Part shown: in pieces, positions 1 to 7,261 of the stretch
Position numbering within the stretch: the first letter of the stretch is position 1
Layout: each line of letters opens with the position of its first letter
Origin: Allofournierella sp.
GTDB lineage: Bacteria; Bacillota; Clostridia; Oscillospirales; Ruminococcaceae
Direction: 5' to 3'
Assembly (NCBI GenBank): GCA_020025635.1
Contig: JAHHRU010000013.1
Location: forward strand, 1-62,078
DNA length: 62,078 nt
Notes under the pieces: generated by a model
What the model was told of the DNA's origin: nothing
Seen by the model: the letters and a program-made list of their open reading frames with translations, nothing else
Database searches by the model: none
Made by a program: the position numbers and the translations under genes

Positions 1-103
1 GCCGCTTTTTGAGCGCCGCACCCGTTTTTTGGGTGCCTGATTATATTACCACACCAGGATGCATAAGTCAACACTTTTTTTCAAATTTCCTGCAAAAAGA
101 TAC

Positions 104-129
104 ATGACCGCCCTTGCCAGGGCGGTCAT
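104..129. other. perfect 11-bp inverted repeat upstream of coaX-like gene
   Basis: Positions 104-114 and 119-129 are perfect inverted repeats around a 4-base loop. On the minus strand the stem is followed by a short T-run (the A-run at 95-99), so it could end a minus-strand transcript, but no minus-strand gene precedes it. A TATAAT hexamer lies just downstream at 142-147, so it may instead flank the promoter of the next gene. Confidence 0.4.
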
Positions 130-175
130 CTCCTGTTAATATATAATGTATAGAAAACAGCTGGGAGGATGCGCT

Positions 176-952
176 ATGGTTCTTACGATCAACATTGGAA
201 ACACCCATACCTGTGTGGGTGCGTATACGCCGGAAGGTAAAATGCTGCTTGCGGCGAAGCTTTCCACCGTCACCCGGCGCACGGCGGATGAATACCGGAT
301 GGATCTTACCCGGCTGCTGGAGCTGGAGCATCTTGCATCGGAGCCGATCACGGGGGCCATTGTGGGTTCGGTGGTGCCGGCGCGCACCCAGCCGCTTCTG
401 GATGCGCTGCATGTTATGACCGACTGCCGGGTGCTCACGGTGGGGCCGGGCTTAAAGAGCGGGCTTGCCATCCGCATCGACGATCCGTCCCAGCTGGGGC
501 CGGAGATCCTGTGTGCGGCGGTATCGGCCATGCAGCATGCAAAGCCGCCGCTTGTGGTGATTGCGGCGGACACGGCCCTTTCCATGACGGCAGTGGATTT
601 CAAAGGCAGCATCCGAGGCGGAGTGCTTCTGCCGGGGCCGCAGGCGGCTGTGAGCGGGCTTGTGAGCGGAACGGCCCAGCTGCCGCAGGTGGATCTTTCG
701 GCGCAGGGGCCGCAGCCCACGGTGCTGGCCACATCCTCGGCGGCCTGTCTGCGGGCGGGGGCGGTCCTGGGCACGGCGGCCATGCTGGACGGGCTGCTTG
801 CCCAATTTGAGCAGACACTGGGCGGCCCGGTAACGGCCATTGCGACCGGGGCGCTTCCGCCGGCCGTGCTGAAAGCCTGCAAAGCCCCCATCCAGTACCA
901 GCCCCATCTGATTTTAGACGGCATGTTCGCCATCTGGAAAAAGCATTTTTGA
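176..952 (+). CDS. coaX: divergent type III pantothenate kinase (CoaX-like), possibly inactive
   Basis: The 258-aa protein has the CoaX/ASKHA layout: an N-terminal phosphate loop (N6-I-G-N-T10), the P-x(4)-G region near residue 104-108, and a GG-x-L-x-PG segment. ATG at 176 is chosen because a GGGAGG site precedes it; an in-frame codon at 146 has no site. Canonical CoaX enzymes phosphorylate pantothenate in the first step of CoA synthesis. Three signature positions differ here. The D of D-x-GNT is N6, GADR is replaced by G-P-E-I at 108-111, and the Asp before GTA-T is A130. These aspartates are catalytic or cation-binding in the family, so the protein may be a pseudoenzyme or a paralogue with another role. 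Length is normal. Confidence 0.7.
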   Translation: MVLTINIGNTHTCVGAYTPEGKMLLAAKLSTVTRRTADEYRMDLTRLLELEHLASEPITGAIVGSVVPARTQPLLDALHVMTDCRVLTVGPGLKSGLAIRIDDPSQLGPEILCAAVSAMQHAKPPLVVIAADTALSMTAVDFKGSIRGGVLLPGPQAAVSGLVSGTAQLPQVDLSAQGPQPTVLATSSAACLRAGAVLGTAAMLDGLLAQFEQTLGGPVTAIATGALPPAVLKACKAPIQYQPHLILDGMFAIWKKHF

Positions 953-1434
953 ATGGCTCGACTGATGGCTTAGTTTTTGATTCGCTGGTTGCGCCTGTGT
1001 ATTTCCTCGCAGCTTTTCCTGCACCTGCCTTATCAAGTTTTCAGGAACCCACACAGCCCTCTCCTTTAAAACCATTTCAACCAACTCGACCGCCAGCCCG
1101 GCTTTCAATCCGCCGCTTGCTCCCCGAGTATTTCCCTGGAGCCTTTTCCTCACCCGCCTTATCAGGTTTTTCAGCAGCCCGCACACCCCTCTCCTTTAAA
1201 ACCATTTCAAATGACTCGACTGATAGCTTAGCTTTTGATTCGCCGGTTGCGCCTGTGTATTTCCTCGGTGCCTTTCCTGCACCTGCCTTTTCAGGCTTTC
1301 GTCCAACGCAAGGCCCGCCCTCTTTGAAACACTTTTTCAAGCCGGCTCAACCGCCAGCCCGGCTTTCAATTCGCCGCTTGCTCCTGTATATTCCCCCGGG
1401 GCCTTTCCCGCACCTGTCTTTCAAAGCTTTCGCA
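953..1434. repeat. degenerate higher-order tandem repeat, four ~129-bp units
   Basis: Four related units start near 953, 1081, 1211 and 1341. Units 1 and 3 (A type) resemble each other more than units 2 and 4 (B type), giving an A-B-A-B array with a ~258-bp super-period. Units end with a CTCCTTTAAAACCATTTCA-like block and begin with ACTCGAC. Both strands stay open for long stretches, which is expected from a repeat without stops and is not taken as coding. The array starts at the coaX stop codon, whose last codons resemble the unit end. It fills most of the 722-bp gene-free stretch before the tRNA. Confidence 0.75.
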
Positions 1435-1440
1435 TAAGCC

Positions 1441-1471
1441 CCGCCCCATTGGGCAAAGCTCTTTGGGGCGG
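1441..1471. other. GC-rich inverted repeat after the tandem array
   Basis: CCGCCCCA (1441-1448) pairs with TGGGGCGG (1464-1471). No T-run follows directly. It may be a decayed terminator for coaX transcription displaced by the tandem array. The remaining bases to 1620 show no gene that can be supported. Confidence 0.35.
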
Positions 1472-1623
1472 CATTCCTCCAAAGCAGGGGTTTTGCTTTG
1501 AAATCCCTCTTTGCCTTTATCCTAAACCTCTCTTTGCCCTTTATAATGTATAAAGGGCAAAGCCAAAAGCCCGCCTTTGGCCCCCGCCCGCAAAAGGGAT
1601 TTTTTCAAGCCCTGCGAAACCCC

Positions 1624-1653
1624 TTTACAAACCTGCGGGGAGTATGATATAAT
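1624..1653 (+). promoter_or_regulatory. promoter of tRNA-Arg, extended -10
   Basis: TTTACA (1624-1629) and TATAAT (1648-1653) are 18 bp apart, with TG one base before the -10 box. The tRNA begins 22 bp after the -10, so the start site would lie about 1660. Confidence 0.75.
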
Positions 1654-1674
1654 AGCTTTTGCACAACAGGATAT

Positions 1675-1751
1675 GCGTCCGTAGCTCAGTTGGATAGAGC
1701 GTTCGGCTCCGACCCGGAAGGCCGCTGGTTCGAATCCAGTCGGGCGCACCA
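1675..1751 (+). tRNA. tRNA-Arg (anticodon CCG), CCA encoded
   Basis: A full cloverleaf can be folded by hand. The acceptor stem is GCGTCCG (1675-1681) with CGGGCGC (1741-1747). The D arm is 1684-1700. The anticodon stem is TTCGG/CCGGA around the loop CTCCGAC with anticodon CCG, which reads codon CGG. The T arm carries TTCGAAT, followed by discriminator A and CCA. It is a single tRNA with its own promoter and terminator. Confidence 0.95.
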
Positions 1752-1755
1752 AGCT

Positions 1756-1800
1756 TCCCTTATACGAACCACTGTTCTGTTCGTATAAGGGATTTTTATT
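1756..1800 (+). terminator. intrinsic terminator of tRNA-Arg
   Basis: A perfect 14-bp stem (1756-1769 with 1779-1792) is followed by a T-rich run, TTTTTATT. It starts 4 bases after the tRNA CCA. Confidence 0.93.
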
Positions 1801-1919
1801 TGCCCTCTTGTGTTCTGCACAGAAATGGTTTTGATGTACGATCCACTCAAAAAAACCCAAAAGCGCCGGGTGCCAAGCAGCCGGCGTAAGAGCCCACAGA
1901 GAAAGGATGCTGCGAAAAA

Positions 1920-2657
1920 ATGAAAAAGAAGCAAATTTTCATCATTGCGGCGATTGCGGCAGTGCTGGTTTTAATTCTGGCGGCCTGTGTCGCAACCCGA
2001 ACCGATGAAAAAACAGCCGAAACCTCAACTTCGTCGGCTGCTGAAACACTCCCCGAAACGACCCCTGAAAAGACCCCCGAGGAATCCCCTGCCCCCGAAA
2101 AGGCTCCCGCAGAATCTCCTGCGCCTGAAAAAACCTCTGAAAAGGCTCCCGACAAGGCTCCCGAAAAGGATAAGGCCCCTTCCAAGGGCGCCTCTTCTGC
2201 CAACAATCCTTCTGAAAAGAACGACAAACCGGCCAGCGGCACTGTCTCCGGCAGCAAGCCTGCGGAAAAACCCGCAGAAAAACCCGCAGACCAGCCTGCA
2301 CCCGCTCTCGCCCCTGACAAGCCGGCTCCGGTTCAGCCTGAAAATCCCGCACCTCCTGCTCCCGCTCCCGAACAGCCTGCTCCCGCACCGGCTCAGCCTG
2401 AAAAGCCTGCACCTGCCGCACCCCCGGCAGCTCCCGCACCCGCTCCCGAACAGCCCGCTCCCGCACCGGTTCAGCCCGAAAATCCCGCTCCTCCGGCACC
2501 CCCTGCACCCCCGGCTCCTGCACCGGCACCCGCACCCGCACCGGATGAGGGCTGGCACGCTGAGGAAGGTAAGCCCATTGATAAAAATGAGCACATGACC
2601 ACTGACCCGAACGAAACCGGCAGTATGGACGGTGGCCATATGGTCGAGCGCCCCTAA
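1920..2657 (+). CDS. Pro/Ala/Glu-rich low-complexity lipoprotein
   Basis: The 245-aa product starts with a lysine-rich n-region and a hydrophobic segment ending in the lipobox L20-A-A-C23, so it should be a lipid-anchored surface protein. Residues ~30-215 are almost entirely Pro, Ala, Glu, Lys and Ser in repeats of the types EK-A/T-P and P-A-P-A-P-E-Q, a rigid cell-wall-spanning stalk. The ~35-residue C-terminus is more complex and rich in Asp, Glu, His and Met. It ends in a terminator and is probably monocistronic. No enzymatic domain is visible. The repeats make it prone to length variation between strains. Confidence 0.75.
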   Translation: MKKKQIFIIAAIAAVLVLILAACVATRTDEKTAETSTSSAAETLPETTPEKTPEESPAPEKAPAESPAPEKTSEKAPDKAPEKDKAPSKGASSANNPSEKNDKPASGTVSGSKPAEKPAEKPADQPAPALAPDKPAPVQPENPAPPAPAPEQPAPAPAQPEKPAPAAPPAAPAPAPEQPAPAPVQPENPAPPAPPAPPAPAPAPAPAPDEGWHAEEGKPIDKNEHMTTDPNETGSMDGGHMVERP

Positions 2658-2666
2658 AACTTCCTT

Positions 2667-2700
2667 TCCCACGCTGTTTTCAGCGTGGGATTTTTGTTTT
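2667..2700 (+). terminator. intrinsic terminator after the Pro-rich lipoprotein
   Basis: TCCCACGCTG (2667-2676) pairs perfectly with CAGCGTGGGA (2681-2690) and is followed by TTTTTGTTTT. Confidence 0.9.
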
Positions 2701-2825
2701 CTTCAAAACCCCTCCCCGGCAAAAACCGCCCCAGCAGCGGCCCTTTCCCCCTTTGCAAAGGGGCCCGCCCCTGCCCCGGCGTTTTTTCTTTTCAAAAGGC
2801 CGGGCTTTTTCTCTGTCTTTTCCCT

Positions 2826-2872
2826 TTGACATCCCCTTTTCCCGGTGTTAAACTCTACTCAAGGATGAGACT
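2826..2872 (+). promoter_or_regulatory. promoter of merR-type gene with overlapping operator
   Basis: TTGACA (2826-2831) and TAAACT (2849-2854) are 17 bp apart. A 21-bp sequence at 2852-2872 (ACTCT, ATGAG and other matched positions) agrees at 14 of 21 bases with the operator in the 3746-3776 promoter. Here it covers the expected transcription start, which would suit autorepression. Confidence 0.6.
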
Positions 2873-2887
2873 TTTTGAGGTGATTTT

Positions 2888-3736
2888 ATGGAAAAAAAGT
2901 ATCTTTCGATTGGAAAAATGGCCGAGCTCAACCATGTTTCGGTGCCCACCCTGCGCCTTTATGATGAGATCGGCCTTCTGAAGCCCTATTACGTCGATCC
3001 CAAAACCGGCTATCGGTATTACGATATCTGCCAGAACGCCCGGCTGGACATCATCATTTATATGAAGGAGCTGGGCATGAACCTTTCGGAGATCTCCTCT
3101 GCCCTTGAAAACGGCGACCTGCTTTTGATCGAGCAGATTTTGATGAAAAAGAACGAGCAGATCCACGCCCAGATCCGGGAGCTGAAGCTGCGCCACAATG
3201 CGGTGGAGCGGGCGATGAACGCCATCGAGCGCTACCGCAAATCCCCCGCGCCGGGCACCACCGTGCTGGAATACATCGACCGCCGGTTCGTTCTGGGCCT
3301 TCCCTGCACCGAAAACTTCTATGAAACCGACATCCGAAGCTACGAAAAGGCCATTACAGCCCTGCGGGAGTTCTTAAAGCAAGAGGGCCTTGCCCACATC
3401 CACACCTACAACATCGGCACCTCCATCGAGGGCCGGAATTTCTGCAGCGGGCAGTTTTCCGCCGACCGCATCTTTGCCTTTGTGGACGAACAGGTGCGGG
3501 ACACCCTCACCCACCCGGAGCACCTGCACGTTCTGGACAGCGGCATGTACGCCTGCATCTATCTGGACCGCTACGAGGACGAGATCGAATGCGGCCAAAA
3601 GCTGCTTTCCTTCTGCAATGAGCGGGGCTACACCATCGCCGGCGATTACATCTGCGAGGTGATGACCGAGTTCAATGTTTTCAGCTGTGAAAACCGCAGC
3701 ATGTTCCTGCGCTTGCAGGTTCCGTTAAAATTTTGA
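2888..3736 (+). CDS. MerR-family transcriptional regulator with GyrI-like effector domain
   Basis: The 282-aa protein has an N-terminal MerR winged helix (residues ~6-45: IGKMAELNHVSVPTLRLYD, then GLLKP and GYRYYD), a coiled-coil linker (~85-120) and a C-terminal ~150-residue domain of the GyrI/BmrR effector type. BmrR-like regulators bind hydrophobic or cationic ligands and activate promoters with long spacers. The start follows an AGGTG site. The best target is the next gene: its promoter has a 19-bp spacer holding an imperfect dyad, and a related operator sits at this gene's own promoter. The ligand is unknown. Confidence 0.85.
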   Translation: MEKKYLSIGKMAELNHVSVPTLRLYDEIGLLKPYYVDPKTGYRYYDICQNARLDIIIYMKELGMNLSEISSALENGDLLLIEQILMKKNEQIHAQIRELKLRHNAVERAMNAIERYRKSPAPGTTVLEYIDRRFVLGLPCTENFYETDIRSYEKAITALREFLKQEGLAHIHTYNIGTSIEGRNFCSGQFSADRIFAFVDEQVRDTLTHPEHLHVLDSGMYACIYLDRYEDEIECGQKLLSFCNERGYTIAGDYICEVMTEFNVFSCENRSMFLRLQVPLKF

Positions 3737-3745
3737 TAAAGTCTG

Positions 3746-3776
3746 TTGACTCTCTGCCAGCATGAGGGTCTATACT
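3746..3776 (+). promoter_or_regulatory. MerR-type promoter with 19-bp spacer and operator dyad
   Basis: TTGACT (3746-3751) and TATACT (3771-3776) are separated by 19 bp, the spacing typical of MerR-activated promoters. The spacer carries the dyad GACTCTC...GAGGGTC with one mismatch, centred between the boxes. It drives the dehydrogenase at 3883. Confidence 0.75.
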
Positions 3777-3882
3777 GAAATCACAGCAGATCCTTCCTTC
3801 GTATTTTCCCGCATCGGCCCACCGTTTCAAAAAGGCCGTTTGCGAAAAACAAATCATTCAAAATCAAAGGAGAACGAAAACA

Positions 3883-4908
3883 ATGGAAAAGATCAAAGTG
3901 GTTCAGTACGGCTGCGGCAAAATGAGCAAATACACCCTGCGCTATCTGTATGAGCATGGCGCACAGATCGTGGGCGCCATCGACGTGAACCCGGAAATCG
4001 TGGGCATGGACGTGGGCGACTTCGCAGAGCTGGGTGTCAAGACCGGCGTTCTCATTTCGGGCGATGCCGACAAGGTGCTGGATGAATGCGATGCCGATGT
4101 GGCCATCGTGACCCTGTTCAGCTTCGTGTCCGATATCTATGACCACATGGAAAAATGTGTGAAGCGGGGCATCAACGTGATCACCACCTGTGAGGAGGCC
4201 ATCTATCCCTGGACCACCGCCGCCGCCCAGATCAACAAGCTGGACGCCCTGGCAAAGCAGACCGGCTGCACCATCACCGGCTGCGGCATGCAGGATATCT
4301 TCTGGATCAACATGGTGGCCATGGCTGCCGCCGGCTGCCACAAGCTCACCAAGATCAAGGGCGCATACAGCTACAATGTGGAAGAATACGGCCTTGCCCT
4401 GGCAAACGCCCACGGCTGTGACCTGACCCCCGAGGAATTCGAGGCAAAGATCGCCCACCCCGCCGAGTTCGAGCCTTCCTACGCCTGGAACGCCGCCGAG
4501 GCCATCTGCCGCAAGCTGGGCCTCACCGTGCGCACCATCAGCCAGAAGCACGTTCCCTACACGGCCGACCATGATGTTTACAGCTCCACCCTGGGCAAAA
4601 CCATCGCCGCCGGCCGCTGCATCGGCATGTCGGCCGTGGTCACCATCGAGACCATGCAGGGCATCACCATTGAAGAAGAGACCATCGGCAAGGTCTACGA
4701 AGCCGGTGACGGCGACCTGTGCGACTGGCAGCTCACCGGCGAGCCCAATGTGGAATACCATGTTGTGAAGCCCGCCACCGTAGAGCACACCTGCGCCACC
4801 GTGGTGAACCGCCTGCCCGACCTGCTGAACGCTCCCGCCGGCTATGTCACCTGTGACCAGCTGCCCGCTCCCCAGTATCTGGCTTACCCCATGGAGTATT
4901 ATCTGTAA
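3883..4908 (+). CDS. NAD(P)-binding dehydrogenase, diaminopentanoate-dehydrogenase/DapB-like
   Basis: The 341-aa protein begins with a Rossmann fold (YGCGKMSKYTLRYL at residues ~8-21, acidic residue ending strand 2 at ~34). Its overall layout recalls the 2,4-diaminopentanoate dehydrogenase and dihydrodipicolinate-reductase-like family, which acts on amino-acid-derived imines. The start follows AAAGGAG. No ornithine-degradation partners lie nearby, so the substrate is open. It is probably switched on by the upstream MerR-type protein. A detoxifying or catabolic reductase role under ligand control is inference. Confidence 0.6.
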   Translation: MEKIKVVQYGCGKMSKYTLRYLYEHGAQIVGAIDVNPEIVGMDVGDFAELGVKTGVLISGDADKVLDECDADVAIVTLFSFVSDIYDHMEKCVKRGINVITTCEEAIYPWTTAAAQINKLDALAKQTGCTITGCGMQDIFWINMVAMAAAGCHKLTKIKGAYSYNVEEYGLALANAHGCDLTPEEFEAKIAHPAEFEPSYAWNAAEAICRKLGLTVRTISQKHVPYTADHDVYSSTLGKTIAAGRCIGMSAVVTIETMQGITIEEETIGKVYEAGDGDLCDWQLTGEPNVEYHVVKPATVEHTCATVVNRLPDLLNAPAGYVTCDQLPAPQYLAYPMEYYL

Positions 4909-4918
4909 ACTCCCTTCT

Positions 4919-4958
4919 CCCCGGTGCAAAGGGCTTTTGCACCGGGGCTTTTCGCTTT
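4919..4958 (+). terminator. intrinsic terminator after the dehydrogenase
   Basis: CCCCGGTGCAAA (4919-4930) pairs with TTTGCACCGGGG (4936-4947), followed by a T-rich tail. Confidence 0.88.
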
Positions 4959-4972
4959 TTTGCGGCCGTCCG

Positions 4973-5215
4973 TCAGCCGCCGATCAGATAGCTGCCCACC
5001 AGCGAGAGGATGAAAAACCCCGCCCAAAAAACCGTGCCGACTGCGCCGCCGATGCCCGCCGCCCTTGCGGTTTTGGGCCGGGTCTCCCGCAGGAACAGAA
5101 ACAGCATCAGCCCCGCCATGGGCAAAAGCAGCCCCAGCAGCACCCATCCGAAATGCGGCCTGTCCGCCGGCAGCTTGTTTTGGGTCCTCTGTGCCGTGTT
5201 CTTTGCTGTGTCCAT
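4973..5215 (-). CDS. small two-helix membrane protein, unknown function
   Basis: This 80-aa protein has two clear membrane segments (residues ~23-42 and ~52-76) separated by a short basic loop. Its N-terminus is charged. AAAGGAG precedes the ATG, and a strong promoter lies upstream at 5282-5310, so it is judged a real gene. It is convergent with the dehydrogenase and shares the region of the terminator at 4919. I do not recognise the family; the length and spacing would suit an accessory or anchor protein. Confidence 0.6.
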   Translation of the reverse strand: MDTAKNTAQRTQNKLPADRPHFGWVLLGLLLPMAGLMLFLFLRETRPKTARAAGIGGAVGTVFWAGFFILSLVGSYLIGG

Positions 5216-5281
5216 TGATTTTTCTCCTTTCCCGCTCCAAGGGCGGCCTTTGCCCCAAGAGCTTTCCTTGATTTTGGAAAA

Positions 5282-5310
5282 ATTTTACCATACAGGCCCC
5301 GCCCGGTCAA
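5282..5310 (-). promoter_or_regulatory. minus-strand promoter of the small membrane protein
   Basis: Read on the minus strand, TTGACC and TAAAAT are 17 bp apart, and TG lies one base before the -10 box. Confidence 0.65.
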
Positions 5311-5394
5311 TCGCTTTTTGCCCAGCCTGCCCATTGCGCATCCGGGCCCGGCTGTGGTATCCTTTAGAAAAAGCAAAAAAGGGAGCGTTTCACC

Positions 5395-5952
5395 ATGCAG
5401 CTGAATACCCTGGGGGTCGTCCATGATTTTCTCGCCCGCTGTGTAAAGCCGGGCAGCTTCTGCATTGATGCCACCGCCGGCAAAGGGCGGGACACCGCAC
5501 TTTTGTGCCGGCTTTCGGGCGAAGCCGGCCGGGTGCTGGCCTTTGACATCCAGCAGGATGCGGTAAATGCCACAAATAAGCTTCTGCAGGAGCAGGGCCT
5601 TTGCGCCCGGGTCATCCTGGACAGCCACGCTAATATGGAGCAGTACGCCCAGCCCGAAACGGTGGACTGTGTGGTGTTCAATCTGGGCCGCCTTCCCGGC
5701 GGGGACCCGAAGATCTTCACGCAGGCCCCCTCCACCCTCACCGCCATCGACGCCGCCCTGCGCCTTTTAAAGGAAGGCGGGGTGCTGGCCATCGCCCTTT
5801 ATTACGGCGGCGAAAACGGCTACACCGAGCGGGATGCGGTGCTGGAGCACCTCAAAGCGCTGGACGACCGGCGCTATACCGTCCTTCTCTGTGACTGGGC
5901 AAACCGCCGGGGCGAACCCCCCATGCCCATCTTTGTCTGGAAAGAGCACTGA
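5395..5952 (+). CDS. mnmM: tRNA U34 methyltransferase MnmM (YtqB family)
   Basis: The 185-aa class I SAM-dependent methyltransferase has motif I DATAGKGRDT (residues ~24-33), an acidic end of strand 2 (AFDIQQ), and the family-specific motif FNLGRLPGGD (~102-111) seen in Bacillus YtqB. YtqB/MnmM is known to methylate the aminomethyl group of nm5(s2)U34 in wobble uridines of certain tRNAs. It starts after AAAGGGAG and stands alone, divergent from the small membrane gene. A weak promoter (TTGCGC 5334, TATCCT 5358) is possible. The length fits the family. Confidence 0.85.
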   Translation: MQLNTLGVVHDFLARCVKPGSFCIDATAGKGRDTALLCRLSGEAGRVLAFDIQQDAVNATNKLLQEQGLCARVILDSHANMEQYAQPETVDCVVFNLGRLPGGDPKIFTQAPSTLTAIDAALRLLKEGGVLAIALYYGGENGYTERDAVLEHLKALDDRRYTVLLCDWANRRGEPPMPIFVWKEH

Positions 5953-5957
5953 TGCCC

Positions 5958-5996
5958 AAAGCCCCGCCCCATCAAAAGGGTGCGGGGCTTTCTTTT
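5958..5996 (+). terminator. intrinsic terminator after mnmM
   Basis: AAAGCCCCGC (5958-5967) pairs with GCGGGGCTTT (5982-5991), followed by CTTTTT. A second hairpin follows at 6084. Confidence 0.85.
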
Positions 5997-6083
5997 TGCC
6001 CGTTTTGCCCCTTGCTTTTTTTCAAAGGGCCTTTCTTTTGCCGCTTCTTTTCTTTGTGCGCCGGCTTTTTCCGTTTTGCAAAG

Positions 6084-6125
6084 CGCTCCCCCTTTTTCAC
6101 AAAAAAAGGGAGCGTCTTTTTTTCC
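6084..6125 (+). terminator. second terminator-like hairpin before the glycan ABC operon
   Basis: CGCTCCCCCTTTTT (6084-6097) pairs with AAAAAAAGGGAGCG (6101-6114), followed by a T-rich run. It would insulate the operon at 6290 from readthrough. The rest of the 337-bp gap holds AT-rich promoter DNA. Confidence 0.75.
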
Positions 6126-6192
6126 GTTTTGCACAAAGTCTATGTATTTTTTCCTCAATTGTAAAAATATTTGAACAAATCGAATAAAAAGC

Positions 6193-6245
6193 GCCATGCA
6201 ATCGTAAATTTGGCCATGTAAAAACTTTTCCCAAAGCTGTATAGT
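6193..6245 (+). promoter_or_regulatory. putative operon promoter with two direct repeats 20 bp apart
   Basis: A TATAGT box (6240-6245) lies 45 bp before the first ATG, with no good -35 box. Two GCCATG motifs begin 20 bp apart (6193 and 6213), the second reaching the -35 position. This arrangement is typical of an AraC-type activator that replaces the -35 contact, and an AraC-type response regulator is encoded at 15428. The link is inferred. Confidence 0.45.
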
Positions 6246-6289
6246 AAAGGTACAGAAACAACGGATATCGAACGAAAGGAAATGGTTTT

Positions 6290-7243
6290 ATGGCCGCTTC
6301 AAAAACCGCCGCAAAGCAGTCCGAAAAAAAGCCCGGCAGGCTGCGCCGCCTGCTCCAGTCGGATCAGTTCCAGATGCAGACCCTCATCTGGCCGGGGCTC
6401 ATCCTCTGCTTTGTGTTCTCTTACATCCCCATGTACGGCATCCTCATCGCCTTCAAAAATTACACCATCGGCTCCACCATGTCCAGCGCGCCCTGGGTCG
6501 GGCTCAAGTTTTTCCAGGAATTCTGGCACGACCCCGCACTGGCAGGCGTGCTGCGCAACACGCTGGCCCTCAACGGCCTGGCGCTGCTGTTCTCCTTCCC
6601 GGCGCCCATTCTGCTGGCGCTCTTCATCAACGAGATCCGCAATGTGCGCTTCAAAAAGGTGGTGCAGACCATTTCCTATCTGCCCCACTTCCTCTCCTGG
6701 GTCATTTTCGGCGGCATCGTCATTGAAATGCTCATGCCCACCGGCGTTGTCAGCTCGGTGCTGTGCGATCTGGGCATTCTGAAAGAGCCGGTCAACTTCA
6801 TGGCAAAGGGCGAATATTTCTACGCCATCTACACCATCATCAGCGTGATCAAAAGCGTGGGCTTCGGCTCCATCCTGTATGTGGCGGCCATTGCCGGCAT
6901 CGACCAGGAGATGTACGAAGCCGCTGTGGTGGACGGCTGCGGCCGGTTCCAGAAAATGTGGTACATCACCCTGCCTTCCATCACCGGCACCATCGTGATC
7001 ATGCTCATTTTCCAGATCAGCTCCATCCTGAACACCGGCTATGAGCAGATCATCCTGCTTCAGAACCCCCTGAACCTTGCCTTCAGCGAAACGCTGGACA
7101 CCTACGTTTACAAAATCGGCATTGCCCAGTCCCGCTATTCCTACGGCGCGGCGGTGGGCCTGCTCAAATCCATCCTGTCGGTGGCACTGATGCTCATTGC
7201 AAACAAAACATCCAAAAAGCTCCTCAACCGGGGCCTGTTCTAA
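6290..7243 (+). CDS. carbohydrate ABC transporter permease (LplB type)
   Basis: This 317-aa integral membrane protein of the CUT1 group has six predicted helices, starting with one at residues ~34-55. A cytoplasmic EAA loop contacts the ATPase (MYEAAVVDGCGRFQKMW, around residue 205-220). The N-terminus is basic, and GYEQIILLQNP is typical of the LplB/YtcP sub-group. AAAGGA precedes the ATG. It is the first gene of a permease-permease-binding-protein operon. No ATPase gene lies in the locus, so a shared MsmK-like ATPase elsewhere is likely. Confidence 0.9.
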   Translation: MAASKTAAKQSEKKPGRLRRLLQSDQFQMQTLIWPGLILCFVFSYIPMYGILIAFKNYTIGSTMSSAPWVGLKFFQEFWHDPALAGVLRNTLALNGLALLFSFPAPILLALFINEIRNVRFKKVVQTISYLPHFLSWVIFGGIVIEMLMPTGVVSSVLCDLGILKEPVNFMAKGEYFYAIYTIISVIKSVGFGSILYVAAIAGIDQEMYEAAVVDGCGRFQKMWYITLPSITGTIVIMLIFQISSILNTGYEQIILLQNPLNLAFSETLDTYVYKIGIAQSRYSYGAAVGLLKSILSVALMLIANKTSKKLLNRGLF

Positions 7244-7261
7244 AAGGAGGGAACGCTCACC

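Noticed and set aside
953..1434. CRISPR array
   Set aside because: Units are ~129 bp, degenerate, without short identical repeats and unique spacers; no cas genes in the window.
949..1437. 162-codon plus-strand frame and minus-strand frames through the tandem repeat
   Set aside because: Low-complexity repeat translated in several frames with TTG start inside coaX and no ribosome site; no recognisable domain.
1522..1860. Minus-strand frame across tRNA-Arg containing TGFEPAAF
   Set aside because: This is the well-known spurious translation of the antisense of tRNA genes.
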